A stretch of DNA of 64,000 nucleotides from Peribolospora baueri (lineage: Eukaryota; Basidiomycota; Peribolosporomycetes; Peribolosporales; Peribolosporaceae), in the NCBI GenBank assembly GCA_029717555.1, contig JAMDHS010000024.1:62001-126000 (forward strand), written 5' to 3'. This document shows, in pieces, positions 11,184 through 23,084 of the stretch (the stretch's first letter is position 1; the number at the start of each line of letters is the position of its first letter). The position numbers were made by a program, and so were the translations under genes. The notes below the pieces were generated by a model that saw only the letters and a list, made by a program, of their open reading frames with translations, made no database searches and was not told the DNA's origin.

Positions 11184-12805
11184 ATGAACGGACCACAGTC
11201 TCGCGAGGCGTTCCAACGCTTTCTGCAGCGCGCTCGTCAGCAGGCCCAAGGCGGCTTCGGCGGAGGAGGCGGAGGCGGTGGACGAGGTGGTGGGAATGTG
11301 GGCAAGATCCTTGGTGGAAGCGCTGGCCTCGTCGCTCTCGTTGCTGGTGGCCTCGCACTGAATGCTAGCCTTTACAACGGTGCGTTGGGTGGCGGATGGC
11401 GATATCATCGGCGGCTTCGGGTTCGGAACGCGCTGACGATTCCTTCCACTGTCATCACTGCTCTTGCTGATATGCAGTCGATGGTGGACATCGCGCGATC
11501 AAGTATAGCCGGTGAGGCGCTTTTTTGGACAACTTCATGCTTCCCAGCAATTCTGTGATTTGGTCAACTTCGGGCCTTTGCTAGATATGCGGCTGAACAA
11601 CCCCTCTATTGATGACCGATGCTCTCCAGGATCCACGGTGTGAAGAACGAGATCTACCCCGAAGGCACGCACTTAATGGTGAGCCATTTTTCCTTGTTTC
11701 CTGAGTCGGCATCACATGCCAACCATCCTTTCTTGCAGATTCCATGGTTCGAGTACCCCATCATCTACGACGTCCGCGCCAAGCCGAGGAATATCGCTTC
11801 GCTCACCGGAACGAAGGGTGAGTTCGCGCATGTGGACTATTGTAGCTGCACGCGTCTTCATTCACGCTGACCATGCGTACTTCACCTCTTATGCTTCTGT
11901 AGATTTGCAGATGGGTTAGTGAACTTGCAAGCCCGCCTCTCAAAACGCTCCTGCTCACGCGATTCCTTCTGTCCGCAGTGAACATCACCTGTCGTGTCCT
12001 ATCCCGACCGTCTGTCCAAGCATTACCGACGATTTACCGGGAGCTTGGGCAGGACTATGACGAGAGGGTGTTGCCATCCATCGTCAACGGTGAGGCATCC
12101 TCCCGATTCTATCCTGTTTGGACTTCGGTGCGGGTGGCGTACTCATTGCGCTTGTATGTCGTCCATCCGCAGAGGTGCTCAAGTCTGTAGTTGCTCAGTT
12201 CAACGCGTCTCAGCTGATCACACAACGTGAAATGGTACGATTCGCTACCCTTTCGCTACATCGGATGCTGCAGCAACGGAACTGAAGCGTTCCCCACTTT
12301 TTATTTGGCAGGTGTCCCGTCTCGTTCGCGAGAACTTGACCCGTCGGGCGCTGCGCTTCAACCTCGTTCTGGACGATGTTTCGATCACTCACGTCGCTTT
12401 CTCGCCGGAGTTCACCCACGCTGTGGAGGCCAAGCAGATCGCTCAGCAGACGGCCCTCCGCGCTGCCTTCCTAGTCGACCAGGCGATTCAGGAGAAGCAG
12501 AGCATCATCGTCCGTGCTCAGGGTGAGGCGCGTGCGGCCGAGCTGATCGGCGAAGCGGTCAAGAAGAACAAGGGATTCTTGAAGTTGCGCAAGCTCGAAG
12601 CGGCGAGGGACATCGCTACGGTGCTGGCCAACAGCGAGAACAAGATCATGCTCGACGCCCAGAGCTTGCTCCTCAACGGTGAGTGCGATATCTAGCCTTT
12701 CGACTTTGCGCCAATTGACTGGTGCTAATAAACGCGACTCCGCGCTCGTCCTGGCGACACCCAGTGGCCAACGAAGACCCGGATGCTCAGAGGACCAAAA
12801 ACTGA
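11184..12805 (+). CDS. PHB2: Prohibitin-2
   Basis: Subunit of the ring-shaped prohibitin complex of the mitochondrial inner membrane, which with PHB1 scaffolds membrane proteins and restrains m-AAA protease. Nine exons give 951 nt, 316 residues: 11184-11379, 11478-11511, 11630-11678, 11739-11817, 11903-11914, 11979-12089, 12173-12234, 12312-12678, 12765-12805. After a Gly-rich N-terminus ([15 protein letters not shown]) there is a single membrane anchor ([18 protein letters not shown]). The PHB/SPFH domain follows, including [20 protein letters not shown] and [17 protein letters not shown], then a long Ala/Glu/Lys coiled coil ([15 protein letters not shown]). Exon 5 is only 12 nt and encodes DLQM. 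Length and order match fungal PHB2 well. Confidence 0.97.
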
Positions 12806-13666
12806 GCGCCCGTCCACCCCTCTCCATCAGGCGAGGACAGATAGTGTTCACTCGCTTCGGCATATTTTACATGTTATATGGTCATCGTTGTCCCTTGCTT
12901 CCCCCCTGGGGAGCCATGCGATTTCTCATTGTTCACTGCTCCGAACCACATATCAGCCCCCCCGCCCCCCGGTTCCTGTACCATAACGACGTGCAAAAGA
13001 AGACCTGCGCCATAACTTATGTGACTAGACGGACGCTCATGTCCTTCGTCCGTCATTCAGTCTTTTTCACTACAGAGGGAAGGTTGCAAGAGGTACGTTG
13101 AGGTCGAGGACTTCGGGGACGCGGGATCGCGCACAGCCTATGGACTGCGGAAGAAGTGTGATCGGATCGGCGCTGGCCAGTTTAATCGACGAGCAAGGCG
13201 TTTCTCACCGTCAATTCATCTCGACTTCCATCATCCGTTACTTGAAACCCACTCGTTTGCTCGCACTACCAACGTATCCACACTGCTGTGCAGGCGGGCG
13301 ACTTGAGCCGTGTTGTATCAACGAGGAGCAGCCCTTGGAACTTTGGACGCCGGCGCGAGACGAGGAGCATATGATCGGAAAACGAGAGGTGAGCGCTGTG
13401 GTCGTCCTTTGAAGCGGTTAGACGTAAGCGGAGGGGCACGTCGCAGGTGGAAGGGTCGGTGGTGATCTTGTCCCCGCCCTGTTGCGAGGGTTCTCTGCTC
13501 CGTTGTGCCGGCAAAGACTGCGAGCTCACGCCGTCGTCCCATCTTCAATACCCCGCTTCACCACCCTCCCTCGCTCCAGCTCCGGCCCAACCAGCCTCCC
13601 TCACCCTTTTCTTCCGCCTTTCTAACCGTCCGGTCCAAGCCCGTATCCACGTCCCCATCTTTTTTG
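12806..13666. other. Intergenic region between PHB2 and PTM1-like gene
   Basis: PHB2 3' region and the promoter and CT-rich leader of the PTM1-like gene (CT-rich from about 13545). No gene recognised. Confidence 0.5.
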
Positions 13667-16472
13667 ATGCTCCTGCCTCTCCTCGTAACGATCCTGCTAT
13701 GTCTGGCCCGCTCCGCAGTCGCCTACAAAGCACCTATCTCTGATACGGATGAGCTGAGGCAGATCTGTTCGGGTATGTGGGGGGATGGGGTGAAGTCCAA
13801 GATCAATGGTGTGTGACGTTGTTTTGTTTGTGGTGCACGGCTGTGGTACCTGAGAAGATGAATGAGAAGGTTTGATGGGCAGAGAGGCCTTTTGGCTTCT
13901 TTGCTCCCGAATAGCACGGCCGGCAATGCTGACAACAGCTTGTGGCTTCGTCTTCCTTTGCAGTCACCTTTGATCCAGGGGCAGCAGGCGCACTCTCTTT
14001 GGTGATCTACGAATGGAACGATTTGCCTCTACTCGGCGTGGACTCGCCGGGCACGGAGTCGATGGGCTATCCTGTGAGTACCGTTGGCTTTTACCTACCT
14101 TGACTCCTATCCCTCGCCAAGGCTCATACTGCTATCCATGCCCCCCCCCCCCCAAATGGCCAGGTAAAAACCTACGTCTGTACCTCCTCAGCCGTCCAGT
14201 CCGGTCTATGCTCCAGCGCAGATTTGGGCAAGTTCATCGTCAACGACCCGAATGGCTCGAGCAGCATTCGGACCGAGGAGATCACTTTCCCTTCCCAGCA
14301 AGGAGCGGCAATGCCAGAATATAGCTATGGTGTAAACATGACAGGATGTGAGTTACTTTAGTGAAGCTATGGCAGCTGTCACTGTCTGAGTGACTGATAA
14401 TGTGCCCCTGTACGGCGTCCTTCCTGCTGCAGACTATTGCGTAGGTGAGTAAAGACGTTTTCACTCCAGGAAGAAGCGGGACAGCGAGACAGGACACCTC
14501 CCCCAACCATTTGGTCGATCTCCTTTTCAGTCACAGTCCCGGTGACAGTGGATACGACCACGTCGACCGACCGCACAGTTAACGAGCATGGGCACGCAAA
14601 ATTCGACGGCTTTGTCACATTCGTCAATGTCTTCGACGGCACGCTTCCGGCGGCTGAGTATCCCAAAGTCGGGGTGCGTTATCTTTGGCTTTTGGTGCGG
14701 TCGCAAGGAAGTGTGACCTGTACCAATGGTATGCTCAAATTTTTGCTCTGTGGTCTCTCGCTTTCTTTTGTTCATCTTTCTAGTTTTACTTTGCGTAAGT
14801 GTGATAACCTGCACCCTTGTTTAAAACCGCTATTGCTGACTCCACGCTGATCATCGTATGATTACAGCCTTACGAGCATTTATATTATCATAGCCTTCGC
14901 GTGGATGTACCTCTGCATCAAGCACAAAGACGAATTGCTCCCGATTCAGCACTACGTCTCGGGGACCCTTTTAGTCATCATTACAGAGATGGCAGCGACC
15001 GTGAGTAGCCTTGTCCGACGCCCTCAGCTGTGAAGTCAGCGCTGAAAACTAATGTTTTCTTCAACGCTGTACGTACCTTTCAGTGGGGGTACTACAGTTA
15101 CCTCAACCAGCGAGACGTCTTCTTCGGAAGGACCGTCTACATCTCCGGACCCACTAGTGTGACGGCAATGGCTCGCTTCCTTCTCGTTCTCGTCGCTGTT
15201 CTTAACGCGGCTCGGAACAGCATGTCGCTCTTCCTGCTTTGCGTCGTGTCGATGGGATACGGTGTGGTCAGGCCTTCATTAGGAAAGGTATGCTGGAGCG
15301 CTATTAGGAAAGGGAAGAAGCGGGTATGCGACTGACGCACATTTGGACGCTCTCCTGATCTGAACAGCTCATGAACAGGGTCCGCATTCTCACTGTCGTG
15401 CACTTCCTCTTTAACAGTGAGTATGCGGCGCATTAACGACGGTAATCAAAGCGTGGTTTACTCATCACTGTCATTCTCCCATGCTGGATTTAGTGGCATA
15501 TTTTATTGGGACCGTCGCCATTGTGCTAGAGGAGGTTGGCCCATGGATCTTCCTCTTCGTCTTCCCTCTCGCCTTCACATTAACCACCTTCTTGATGTGG
15601 ACCATGTACTCGCTGAACGCGACCATCGAGCATCTGAACGCTAGGAAGCAGACATTCAAGAAGCAGGTAAGTATATGATCGACCTACATCGGACGTATTT
15701 TACCGAGAAAGACTTCACTTAACTGACTGGCAACGCACCTTTCAACCCAATCCAGATGTTCACAAAATTGTACCGAGTGCTCGTCTGCGCCACAGTCGTC
15801 ATCGCCGCTTTCTTTGTCATCTCCTCGGTCGTCTTCTCCAGGCGCACTGCAGAGGACTTTGCCTCCAACAGCTGGAAGTACAGGTTGGTGTTTTATCGTT
15901 GACAGCCTGACCGGTGACTAGACCATCGCAACTCACTTGTTTCGGGCCGGATTTGTTCCGTCGCTCGCTCTATCAGATGGTTCTTACTCGACGGCTGGCT
16001 TGGTTGCCTTTATCTCTTCGTCTTTCTCGCCATCGCGTGGCTCTGGCGACCAACGGGCTCAAACAGGAGGTTCGCAATGTCGGACGAGCTGGCGACCGAC
16101 GAGGATGGCGCTGGAGCGGCGGGCGAGTTCGAGATTGACACGCTGGCCCATCAAATGGGCGGTGGACTCGACTCGGAGGACGAGGATAATGAGGATGTGG
16201 AGCGCCGGGGCTCTCGCTCGCAGCAAGAGCAGCGAGCCGGCTCGCGACAGGCGCGTGGGAACTTGCAGGACGACGAAGTGGTCTTTGAGATTGGCGAGGA
16301 GGAGGACGACCCGGAGAGCGGCAGCCCACGCACCCCTAGACCTTCTGGCCCTGCTCGGGACCGGTCCGAGGCGAGAGAGGGCGAGGCGGAAGGGTTGATG
16401 TGCCATCAAGAGGGTAGTGAGGAGACGCTCGTGAAGCCCCAAGCCGGTCAGAAGAAGTCGAGGACGGATTGA
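13667..16472 (+). CDS. PTM1: PTM1/GPR107-type seven-transmembrane protein
   Basis: Lung-seven-transmembrane-receptor (GOST) family protein, known in fungi as PTM1 and thought to act in Golgi/endosome trafficking. The cleavable signal peptide MLLPLLVTILLCLARSAVA precedes a lumenal domain (VTFDPGAAGALSLVIYEW, KTYVCTS). Seven hydrophobic segments follow over several exons, including IYIIIAFAWMYLCIKHKDEL, GYYSYLN, FLLVLVAVLNAARNSMSLFL, AYFIGTVAIVL, PWIFLFVFPLAFTLTTFL, VLVCATVVIAAFFVISSVVF and GCLYLFVFLAIAWLWRP. The family hallmarks NAARNSMSLFLLCVVSMGYG and WKYRWFLLDGW are present. The last exon encodes a cytosolic acidic tail rich in Glu, Asp and Ser. One intron carries a run of 13 C at 14141-14153 close to its acceptor. 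Stop at 16470-16472. Confidence 0.9.
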
Positions 16473-16935
16473 CGGGTGCTTCGACTCGGTCGGGGTCCGT
16501 TGACGCCATATCCTGTTCAAACGGCAGAGAGGTTTTGAGAGCGCCAATCTCCTTCTCGCCAAAGCATGTTTTCAAGCCTGTTCTCCAGAACGACGCCTCT
16601 GACAGCTGCGGAGGATGAACTAGCACTACTTTCTAATCTTGTTACCTCTCCTTGTAAATCCGCCTTGGACGTCTCCACTATCTCGTGCCAGACAGTTTCA
16701 GCCGGCTATTTGGCAGTTCAGAGACGTTTCCAGATCTATGTCACTCGAACAGACGATCACAACGACGGAGACTTCCTGAGACAATGAGGACGAGAACGCG
16801 GAATCTACGTCCTTAATGAGGAAATCTAGAGCCAGTTGTGAAAGAGCGGCAGGAAAAGAAGGATCATGACATGCCGCGGTCGTCGACGAACGAAAGAGAA
16901 TGGATCATCGAAGCTTCCCCACCCTAATTCTAGGC
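16473..16935. other. Convergent 3' regions
   Basis: Between the PTM1-like gene and the aspartate aminotransferase stop codon. Only presumed 3' UTRs seen. Confidence 0.5.
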
Positions 16936-18843
16936 TTACTTGGTGACATCGTGGAGCGACTCGGCGAGGTGGCGAACGTTGTGGGGGGTCACGCCAGCGA
17001 CGGAAATGCGGCCGTCCTTTGTGAGGTAGACATGGTGTTCATTGACGAGCTTGGCGACTTGCTCGGGCGAGATTCCGAGGACTGCGATACGGCTTGGTCA
17101 GTCAGATAAGCTGTGCCGAAATAGGGGCAGGACGAGACACGGAGAAAAAAGAAAAGCGAGACAGAAAGTCAGACTCACAGGCGAACATGCCGATCTGGCT
17201 AGTGATATGGTCCCAGTTGCGCTGCGAGCCGAGGTCCTCAACGAGCAGGTCCTTGAGGGTAGTGCGCATGCCAATGATGCGGTCCGCCATGCCCTTCACT
17301 TCAGTAAGCCTGAAAGGTTGAGAAAATGAGAACGGATCGGGACAAGAGGTCAACCCAATTCCAGCGCCGCGGATATAAAACAGAGACTAGTTATCAAGCA
17401 GACCAACGCACCACTGGTTGTAAAGCTCCGGGCTCTTGAGGATCTCGCCAGCGATACGGGCACCGTGTACGGGGGGGTTGGAGTACAGGGGACGGACGAG
17501 AATCTTGACCTGGCTGTCCACACGCGCTTTCTCCTCCGGGTTGGCGCAGATGAGCGAGAAGGCTCCCACGCGCTCTCCGTAGAGACCCATGTTCTGAGCG
17601 ATACGTGAATGGACATGTCAGCGATCGTCTCTCATCCATCTCTAGACAAGGAAGGGACAAGCGACAGCAGGAACGTATGGCTCTTCGTAACACACCTTGG
17701 CAAAGCTCTGGCTAAGCACGATCTGGTGACCCTGCTCGACAAAGTGCCTAACGGCGAAGGCGTCGCGGTCGACGTCTCCAGAAGCGAAGCCCTGGTAGGC
17801 CATGTCGAAGAAGGGGAAGTGCTCCTTCTCACGCATCACGTCCGAGATCTGGCGCCATTGGTCCTGGGTCGGGTCCACACCCGTAGGGTTGTGGGCGCAG
17901 GCGTGGAGGAGGATGACGCTCTTGTTCGGAGCGGCCTGTATGTGAGGACGGGGAAAGCACAAGGAGAAGACTGAGCGACACTATGCGAACACTCTGTTCC
18001 CGCAGCCCCAAAACGGGCGCACGCACCTTGATGTCCTCAAGCATGCCAGCAAGGTCGAGCCCGACAGTCTTCTTGTCGTAGTATCTGTACTGCTTAACCT
18101 CCAGGCCCGAGTCGCGGAAGACGGCGGTGTGGTTGCCCCAGGAGGGCGTAGGAAGGTAGACAGTCTTGCTGTCCGGGTAGTGGCGGGCCAGGAAGGCACC
18201 GCCGATCCGGAGGGCACCGGTGCCGGAGATGGACTGCGTGATGGCAATCTGCGGAGAGTTTGCGTCCAATGCGAAATTGTCAAATACATCAGCACTATTG
18301 TTTCGTCGCCGCTGGTTATCAATGTGGTCATCTCCACTCACCCTCCCCTCCTTCAAAGGCTTCGAATCCTTGCCGTAAGCGAGCGTAGCAGCGTTCTTGG
18401 TAAAGTCGGCGAGACCGGTGATAGGCAAGTACTCCTTATCGAGGTTCTGCTTGACGACAATTTCGTCCGCCTTGCGCACCGAGGGGAGCACGTACGGCTT
18501 GCCATTCTCATCGCGGTAAGCGCCCACGCCAAGGTTGATCTTGCGGGAGTCCGTGTCCGCCTTGAATGCCTCAGTGACGCCTGAGGGAAGGCGGGTTCAA
18601 GACATTCCCGGCGATCAGAACTCAATTTGTGAGAATAGAAGAGTCACGCACGGTAGTAGTAGCCTAGTGAACTGGCCTCGATCGTCATTCTCGACAATAC
18701 TTACCGAGAATCGGGTCGGGAGGGCCAGCAGGGACGTTGGACCAGGTGGAGACGCCGCGGGCGACAGTGATCGGGAGGAACGAAGATCCCCTCGAAAGAA
18801 GGGGGGCGCGGAGAGGCGCGGCAGTGAGGGTGCGGGCGAGCAT
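16936..18843 (-). CDS. GOT2: Mitochondrial aspartate aminotransferase
   Basis: PLP enzyme exchanging the amino group between aspartate and 2-oxoglutarate; part of the malate-aspartate shuttle. Seven exons sum to 1299 nt, 432 residues: 18843-18705, 18580-18342, 18248-18027, 17935-17696, 17593-17412, 17309-17179, 17081-16936. The N-terminal 30 residues ([20 protein letters not shown]) are basic and Ala/Ser-rich, a mitochondrial presequence, followed by [14 protein letters not shown]. Signature elements: [40 protein letters not shown] (Asn/Pro/Thr contacts to PLP) and [16 protein letters not shown], where the Lys forms the Schiff base. The intron after that Lys codon splits the motif. Ends [12 protein letters not shown]. 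Length fits GOT2. Confidence 0.97.
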
Positions 18844-18962
18844 GATAGGGGGAGGCGAGCAGAAGGGGGGAGTAGATACAGACGATGACCTGCAACGTTC
18901 GAGGAGGATAGCGAGAAGAGAAGATTGCCGCCCGAGCCGGGTCGGGATAGTGGAGCGACTCG

Positions 18963-18972
18963 CACGTGACAT
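18963..18972. promoter_or_regulatory. CACGTGACAT element upstream of GOT2
   Basis: CACGTGACAT lies about 120 bp upstream of the GOT2 ATG. The same ten bases occur at 2584-2593 and 11031-11040. Confidence 0.45.
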
Positions 18973-19557
18973 CCAGCCGATGGCGGCTCGGTCATCTTAC
19001 TTCTCGGCCTCCATCTGGGACGAGCTGGAAGCCACACATCGAGATGCGAGGTATGAGATTGTGGAGAGCAGGCAGGGGCAACTACGTACAGTGATTTGAA
19101 CGCCGGCAACCAGGTAAGAGGAGTCAGGCGGCCCCATGCTCGAGCACGGTAGAACAAAGGACATGGACGCGGCGGAGACAGGTTCTCGGAAGACTGTCTT
19201 CCTGAGCCTTCTCACCTTAGCCACCTATTGGTATCCCACTCTTAGGCACCGCTGGCTCTCTCCCCTTCTACGATCGTCTCTCCATCATCCGGCTGAATTG
19301 AGACACTCGAAATTATTCAAACGGTCATTCAGTGTGTCGCGTGGCGAGCGTTGGTTGCTGGGCTCGCATCTCAAGCCTTACAGCGACTTGGTCGTGCACA
19401 TTGGGGCGAAGGAGCCAGCTTGCTCTGTGAACGCCCTCACTGTAAACCCGGATGTTCCTCTCCTTGGGAGAAGTCGTCCTCCTCGCCTCAGAAGTGTCTT
19501 CTCGGGTCGCCTGAAACAGGCCAAGAAGAGCATTAGCGAAAGTCAGAGATGAATAAT

Positions 19558-19570
19558 AGGGTTAGGGTTA
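19558..19570 (+). promoter_or_regulatory. Telobox upstream of RPP2
   Basis: AGGGTTAGGGTTA, two telomere-type TTAGGG units, about 175 bp upstream of the ribosomal P2 start codon. In other fungi such boxes bind Tbf1/Rap1-like factors at ribosomal protein promoters. Confidence 0.55.
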
Positions 19571-19741
19571 TGGGTACTGGCCAATTCCCACGGCACTCGC
19601 TGGCTCGCTCAGTGCGCGAAGAAAAAAGTTCGTGTGGATGGAGTTGGTCTTCTGTTCTCCTCCTTCAAGTACAAGTCGTCCTTCGGATTAAAGCCTCAGA
19701 GCAGATTTGTACCCCCCTTCTCTCGACAGCACACAGTCGCT

Positions 19742-20571
19742 ATGAAGTACGTGAGTATCAAGCTCGTCGCCTCCGTGCTTGCTTCTGAAGGTGGTGTTGG
19801 AAGCGAAGGGAACGGCGCAGGGCTATCTGGGAAGTGCCCCAAGACCGCTGAAGGATGAGAGTATTGGACCGCCTGATCTAACATTTCCCTAAATACCCCT
19901 TTCCTCTCTTTTTTCTCCAGCTCGCCTCTTACCTCTTGCTCCAGATCGGCGGCAAGGCCGAGCCTTCGGCCGCTGACATCAAGGGCCTCCTCGAGACCGT
20001 CGGCATCGAAGCTGAGGACGAGCGCCTCGAGAAGCTCCTCTCTTCCCTCGAGGGCAAGGACATTGCTGAGGTGAGTTAATAACCTTTTGTCATTCCGAGG
20101 TACCTCTGGAGGGCGTCCAATCTCGCTTGGATGTCTACGCACCCTGTCATTGTTCCAAGGCGCACAGAACGCTTCGAACTGAAGATTACTGTCCGTCTAC
20201 GTTCTGTAGCTCATCAACGAGGGCAAGGAGAAGCTTGCCTCCGTCCCCTCCGGCGGTGCTGCCGCTGCCGCTGCCGCCCCCGCCGGTGCTGCTGCTGCTG
20301 CTCCCGCCGAGGAGGAGAAGAAGGAGGAGGAGAAGAAGGAGGAGGAGGAGGTGCGTTTCTTATCGTGTGTTGGCAGTTGTAGCCGTCGCGCCCTTCAGGC
20401 AGATACTCATTCGTTTACTGGTTTATTTTTTACCTGTACTCCTTCCAAAGTCCGACGACGACATGGGCTTCGGTCTCTTTGGTGAGCGCTTTCTTTCCTT
20501 CATACCCCGGGCCCCATTGTTATGTTATTGCCCAAGCTCTAATCTCCTTCTGGTTCCCCTTTGCAGACTAA
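19742..20571 (+). CDS. RPP2: 60S acidic ribosomal protein P2
   Basis: Stalk protein of the large ribosomal subunit that recruits translation factors. Five coding exons: 19742-19750, 19921-20070, 20210-20350, 20451-20481, 20567-20571 (336 nt, 111 residues). It begins [20 protein letters not shown], has the dimerisation helix region ([20 protein letters not shown]), an Ala-rich hinge, an acidic Lys/Glu stretch and the universal C-terminal peptide [11 protein letters not shown] that binds elongation factors. The first coding exon holds three codons, and the last contains only AC plus the TAA stop, so the final Asp codon is split by an intron. A telobox lies upstream. Confidence 0.96.
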
Positions 20572-20829
20572 ATTCCTTCAGCTCCTGGCGAACGTCCCTG
20601 CATCCAGCGGCTTCGTTCGCCATTGTGCGTTCTACGCATGCTCGGGCATCCTTCCGAATGTATCCTTCTGTATGCAACACGCAGACCATGCATTCGGCCG
20701 GCCGTGCAAAAAAAATTATCAGAATGGGGCTGTGTGTCCGAGTGCAGGCGCTTCATAAATGACAGCGTGGGAGTTATCCGATTTGATAAGTCACGAGAGT
20801 ATTAAACAGGAACGACAAACAAAGTCAAT

Positions 20830-22717
20830 CTAGACGGAAATGGTTTTGAAAATGTTGAAGCCTGTAAGGGCGGTGGATATGACGGTGCCGGGAATCTGAG
20901 GATGAAAGTGAACCTCTTTGACGTCTCTCTGGCCCTGATGGACGAACAGCAGCTGTGGCGGCACCTCGCGTCCCGGCTGACCATTCTTGCCCCCGATGAG
21001 GCGCCCGCCAGACGGCCCTTTCTCCTCGTCATCGATTTCCACTGACAGGTCCCACAGCGTCACTTGGTCGTCTGCGCCCGAGGCGACGAACACCGAATCC
21101 TCGGTGCGGTGCCATTCGATCGAGGTCACCGGTGCGGTGTGCCATTGGAACGAGGCGACAGGTTTGGGGGCAGGGGCGGATCCGCTGTCGGGAAAAAAAG
21201 CATGAGGAAGAATGAGAGCAGGACAAAACCTCACTCAGCGACTGCTCCCTGCCTTTTTTCCACCACGGAAAGACTCGAGCAAAAGGACAACGGCATAACG
21301 GTGTCCCGACACTCACGCCTGGAACTTGCGCAAATCCCACACATGAATGCCTCCCTCGTCTCCGCCGCTGGCCAAAAGGTATTGGGTTCCCATGTTCCAG
21401 CTGATTACGTTAACGTCCTGCTCATGCGCATCTGCCACGGCGATGATGCTCTTGCGGGCCTTGATTCGTACGTCCCAAATGCGGATGCTACGATCCGCCG
21501 AGCAGCTGGCGAACACGGTCGGCTCCGAGGGGCTCCACTGCAAGTCCTCGACCGAGGAGGTGTGGCTTTCGAAAGGCTGAGGGGAGGTATTGAAGCTAGA
21601 TGGAGTGGAGGTGGTGAGGAAGATCTTGGAGTGGACGTCTCCCGTCACGAGTCGGAGGCTGCTTGCCCGACTAGCGCTGTCGTTGTTGCCCATCCAGTCC
21701 ATCGCATACCCCTCCGCTCGCCCGTGAGCGCCGACGGTGTATATCGGCGTGTTCACTCGAGCCCTATCAAGAGTCGCGCCCGGCGTATCTAGAGAGTTCA
21801 ACAAAGGTCGGATGTTCCAGATGTGCACTTTGCCTGTCTCGCTCCACGTCGCTACCGGGTAGGTGGCCGAGGACTGTTCGAGATCCGCACTCGGCGCCAT
21901 CGGCGCCGCTCGCACTCGGTTCACACCGCCGAGTGTGGGGATCGTGCGGTATTCCAACACCGCGTCATCATCCACGTCCTCGTCATCCTCGTCCTCGTCC
22001 TCATCGTCCGACAGATCTGCTCGCGAGGGGAAAGAAGGACAGCGAGACTGCAGTTAAGCTTCGTCCAAGTTGTATGGACAGAGCATCAACACCCACCTGC
22101 ATCGTGCTTAGTCTTATGAAGGCTCGAAGCCTTCATCACCATTATCTCGTTGTTCTTCGCCACATCTGCCTGCGTCCCCGCAACAAAGTAAGCCGTATGA
22201 GGGAACTTGGCTCGGAGATCCCCGAGGTGGTCGCGAAGGATGTCGAAAGAGAGGCAAGGCCAGGTGACGTTCATCCGATGGAGCATCTCGTACGTCGACT
22301 GGTCTGGCTCCAAGATCTGTCCCTTCTCAAGCTTGTCTCCCGGCAAGTACACCTGCGGCTCCTCCTCTGCTCCGTCCATGTCTTCGTCCTCAGGTGCCCT
22401 TTGGATCTTGCCGTCCACATCCATGCCTGAGCGGGACGGAAAGGGCGCCGGAAATTATATGAGACTTTATAGCATACAACGCGACCCTTCAGGCCGTAGA
22501 AGCCCGGGGAAGACATTTTTCTTCACTCACTATCTTCATCTTCGCCCTCCTCCTCATCACCATTAACCACCACCTCCTCATCGCTCTCCATCTCGTCCTC
22601 GAACGCGTCCTCGAACTCGCCCATCTCTGGAGGATAAGACGGTACTGCATCGTCTCCCGATACTTCTCCTCCTTGTTGGGCTCTGCCGACCTCTTCTTCC
22701 GCTCGTCTCTTGGACAT
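20830..22717 (-). CDS. RRB1: RRB1/GRWD1 ribosome-biogenesis WD40 protein
   Basis: Nuclear/nucleolar chaperone for ribosomal protein uL3 (Rpl3), GRWD1 in animals. The N-terminus is strongly acidic (MSKRRAEEEVGRAQQGGEVS, then FEDAFEDEMESDEEVVVNG). The conserved caf1-like block follows (PDQSTYEMLHRMNVTWPCLS, FDILRDHLGDLRAKFPHTAY, FVAGTQA). An Asp/Glu run precedes the WD40 propeller, whose recognisable repeats include KVHIWNI, SSVEDLQWSPSEPTVFASCS, SIRIWDVR, VNVISWN, GGIHVWDLR, SIEWHRTEDSVFVASGADDQ and VTLWDLS, ending VKEVHFHPQIPGTVISTA and FNIFKTISV. Several introns of typical length. Two CACGTG boxes lie upstream. Domain order and length agree with fungal RRB1. Confidence 0.93.
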
Positions 22718-23084
22718 ATTGACAGATGGTCGATGTGATGGGTGTCTGTGACAGTGTCTGCGATACGGGTCAGTAGCGGCCCTTGGAAAAGCTGCGGCTG
22801 CAGTTTCAGTCACGTGAATTCATTACAACTTTGTTCTTATCCACGTGTAATTCATGTCAAGGGATACAAAAGTCCGCATCAGACCTCAACCGCCCGTCTT
22901 CTCCTTGCGGATGTCGTCGAATCTGACGGACCGCTGTCTAGTCGTACACAATCCCCCATCACAAGCAAAGCAGCCTAACATTGGTGAGACAGGTCCTCAC
23001 CACGAAAGTGCCCGAGCTGTGTCATCAAGACGCTCATCCCATCATAGCCATGGTGTCCGATGACCATCCAAATACGAACGCGCA
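22718..23084. other. RRB1 promoter region
   Basis: Between the RRB1 start and the stop of the next minus-strand gene. It carries two CACGTG boxes at 22811 and 22842, each followed by an AATTCAT sequence. Confidence 0.55.
22811..22855. promoter_or_regulatory. Duplicated CACGTG-AATTCAT element
   Basis: CACGTGAATTCAT (22811) and CACGTGTAATTCAT (22842) form a direct repeat about 95 to 125 bp upstream of the RRB1 ATG. Likely bHLH factor sites; inference. Confidence 0.5.

Larger units (their letters stand above)
18844..19741. other. Divergent promoter of GOT2 and ribosomal P2
   Basis: 898 bp containing a CACGTGACAT element at 18963 on the GOT2 side and a double TTAGGG box at 19558-19570 on the P2 side. 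A short plus-strand frame from about 18978 is discussed under rejected items. Confidence 0.6.

Noticed and set aside
18978-19300. Possible small plus-strand gene starting MAARSSYFSASIWDELEATH
   Set aside because: The ATG has fair context and possible splice sites follow, but no continuation gives a convincing protein, and it lies in the GOT2 promoter.
19558-19570. True telomere or subtelomeric end
   Set aside because: Only two TTAGGG units, surrounded by single-copy housekeeping genes.
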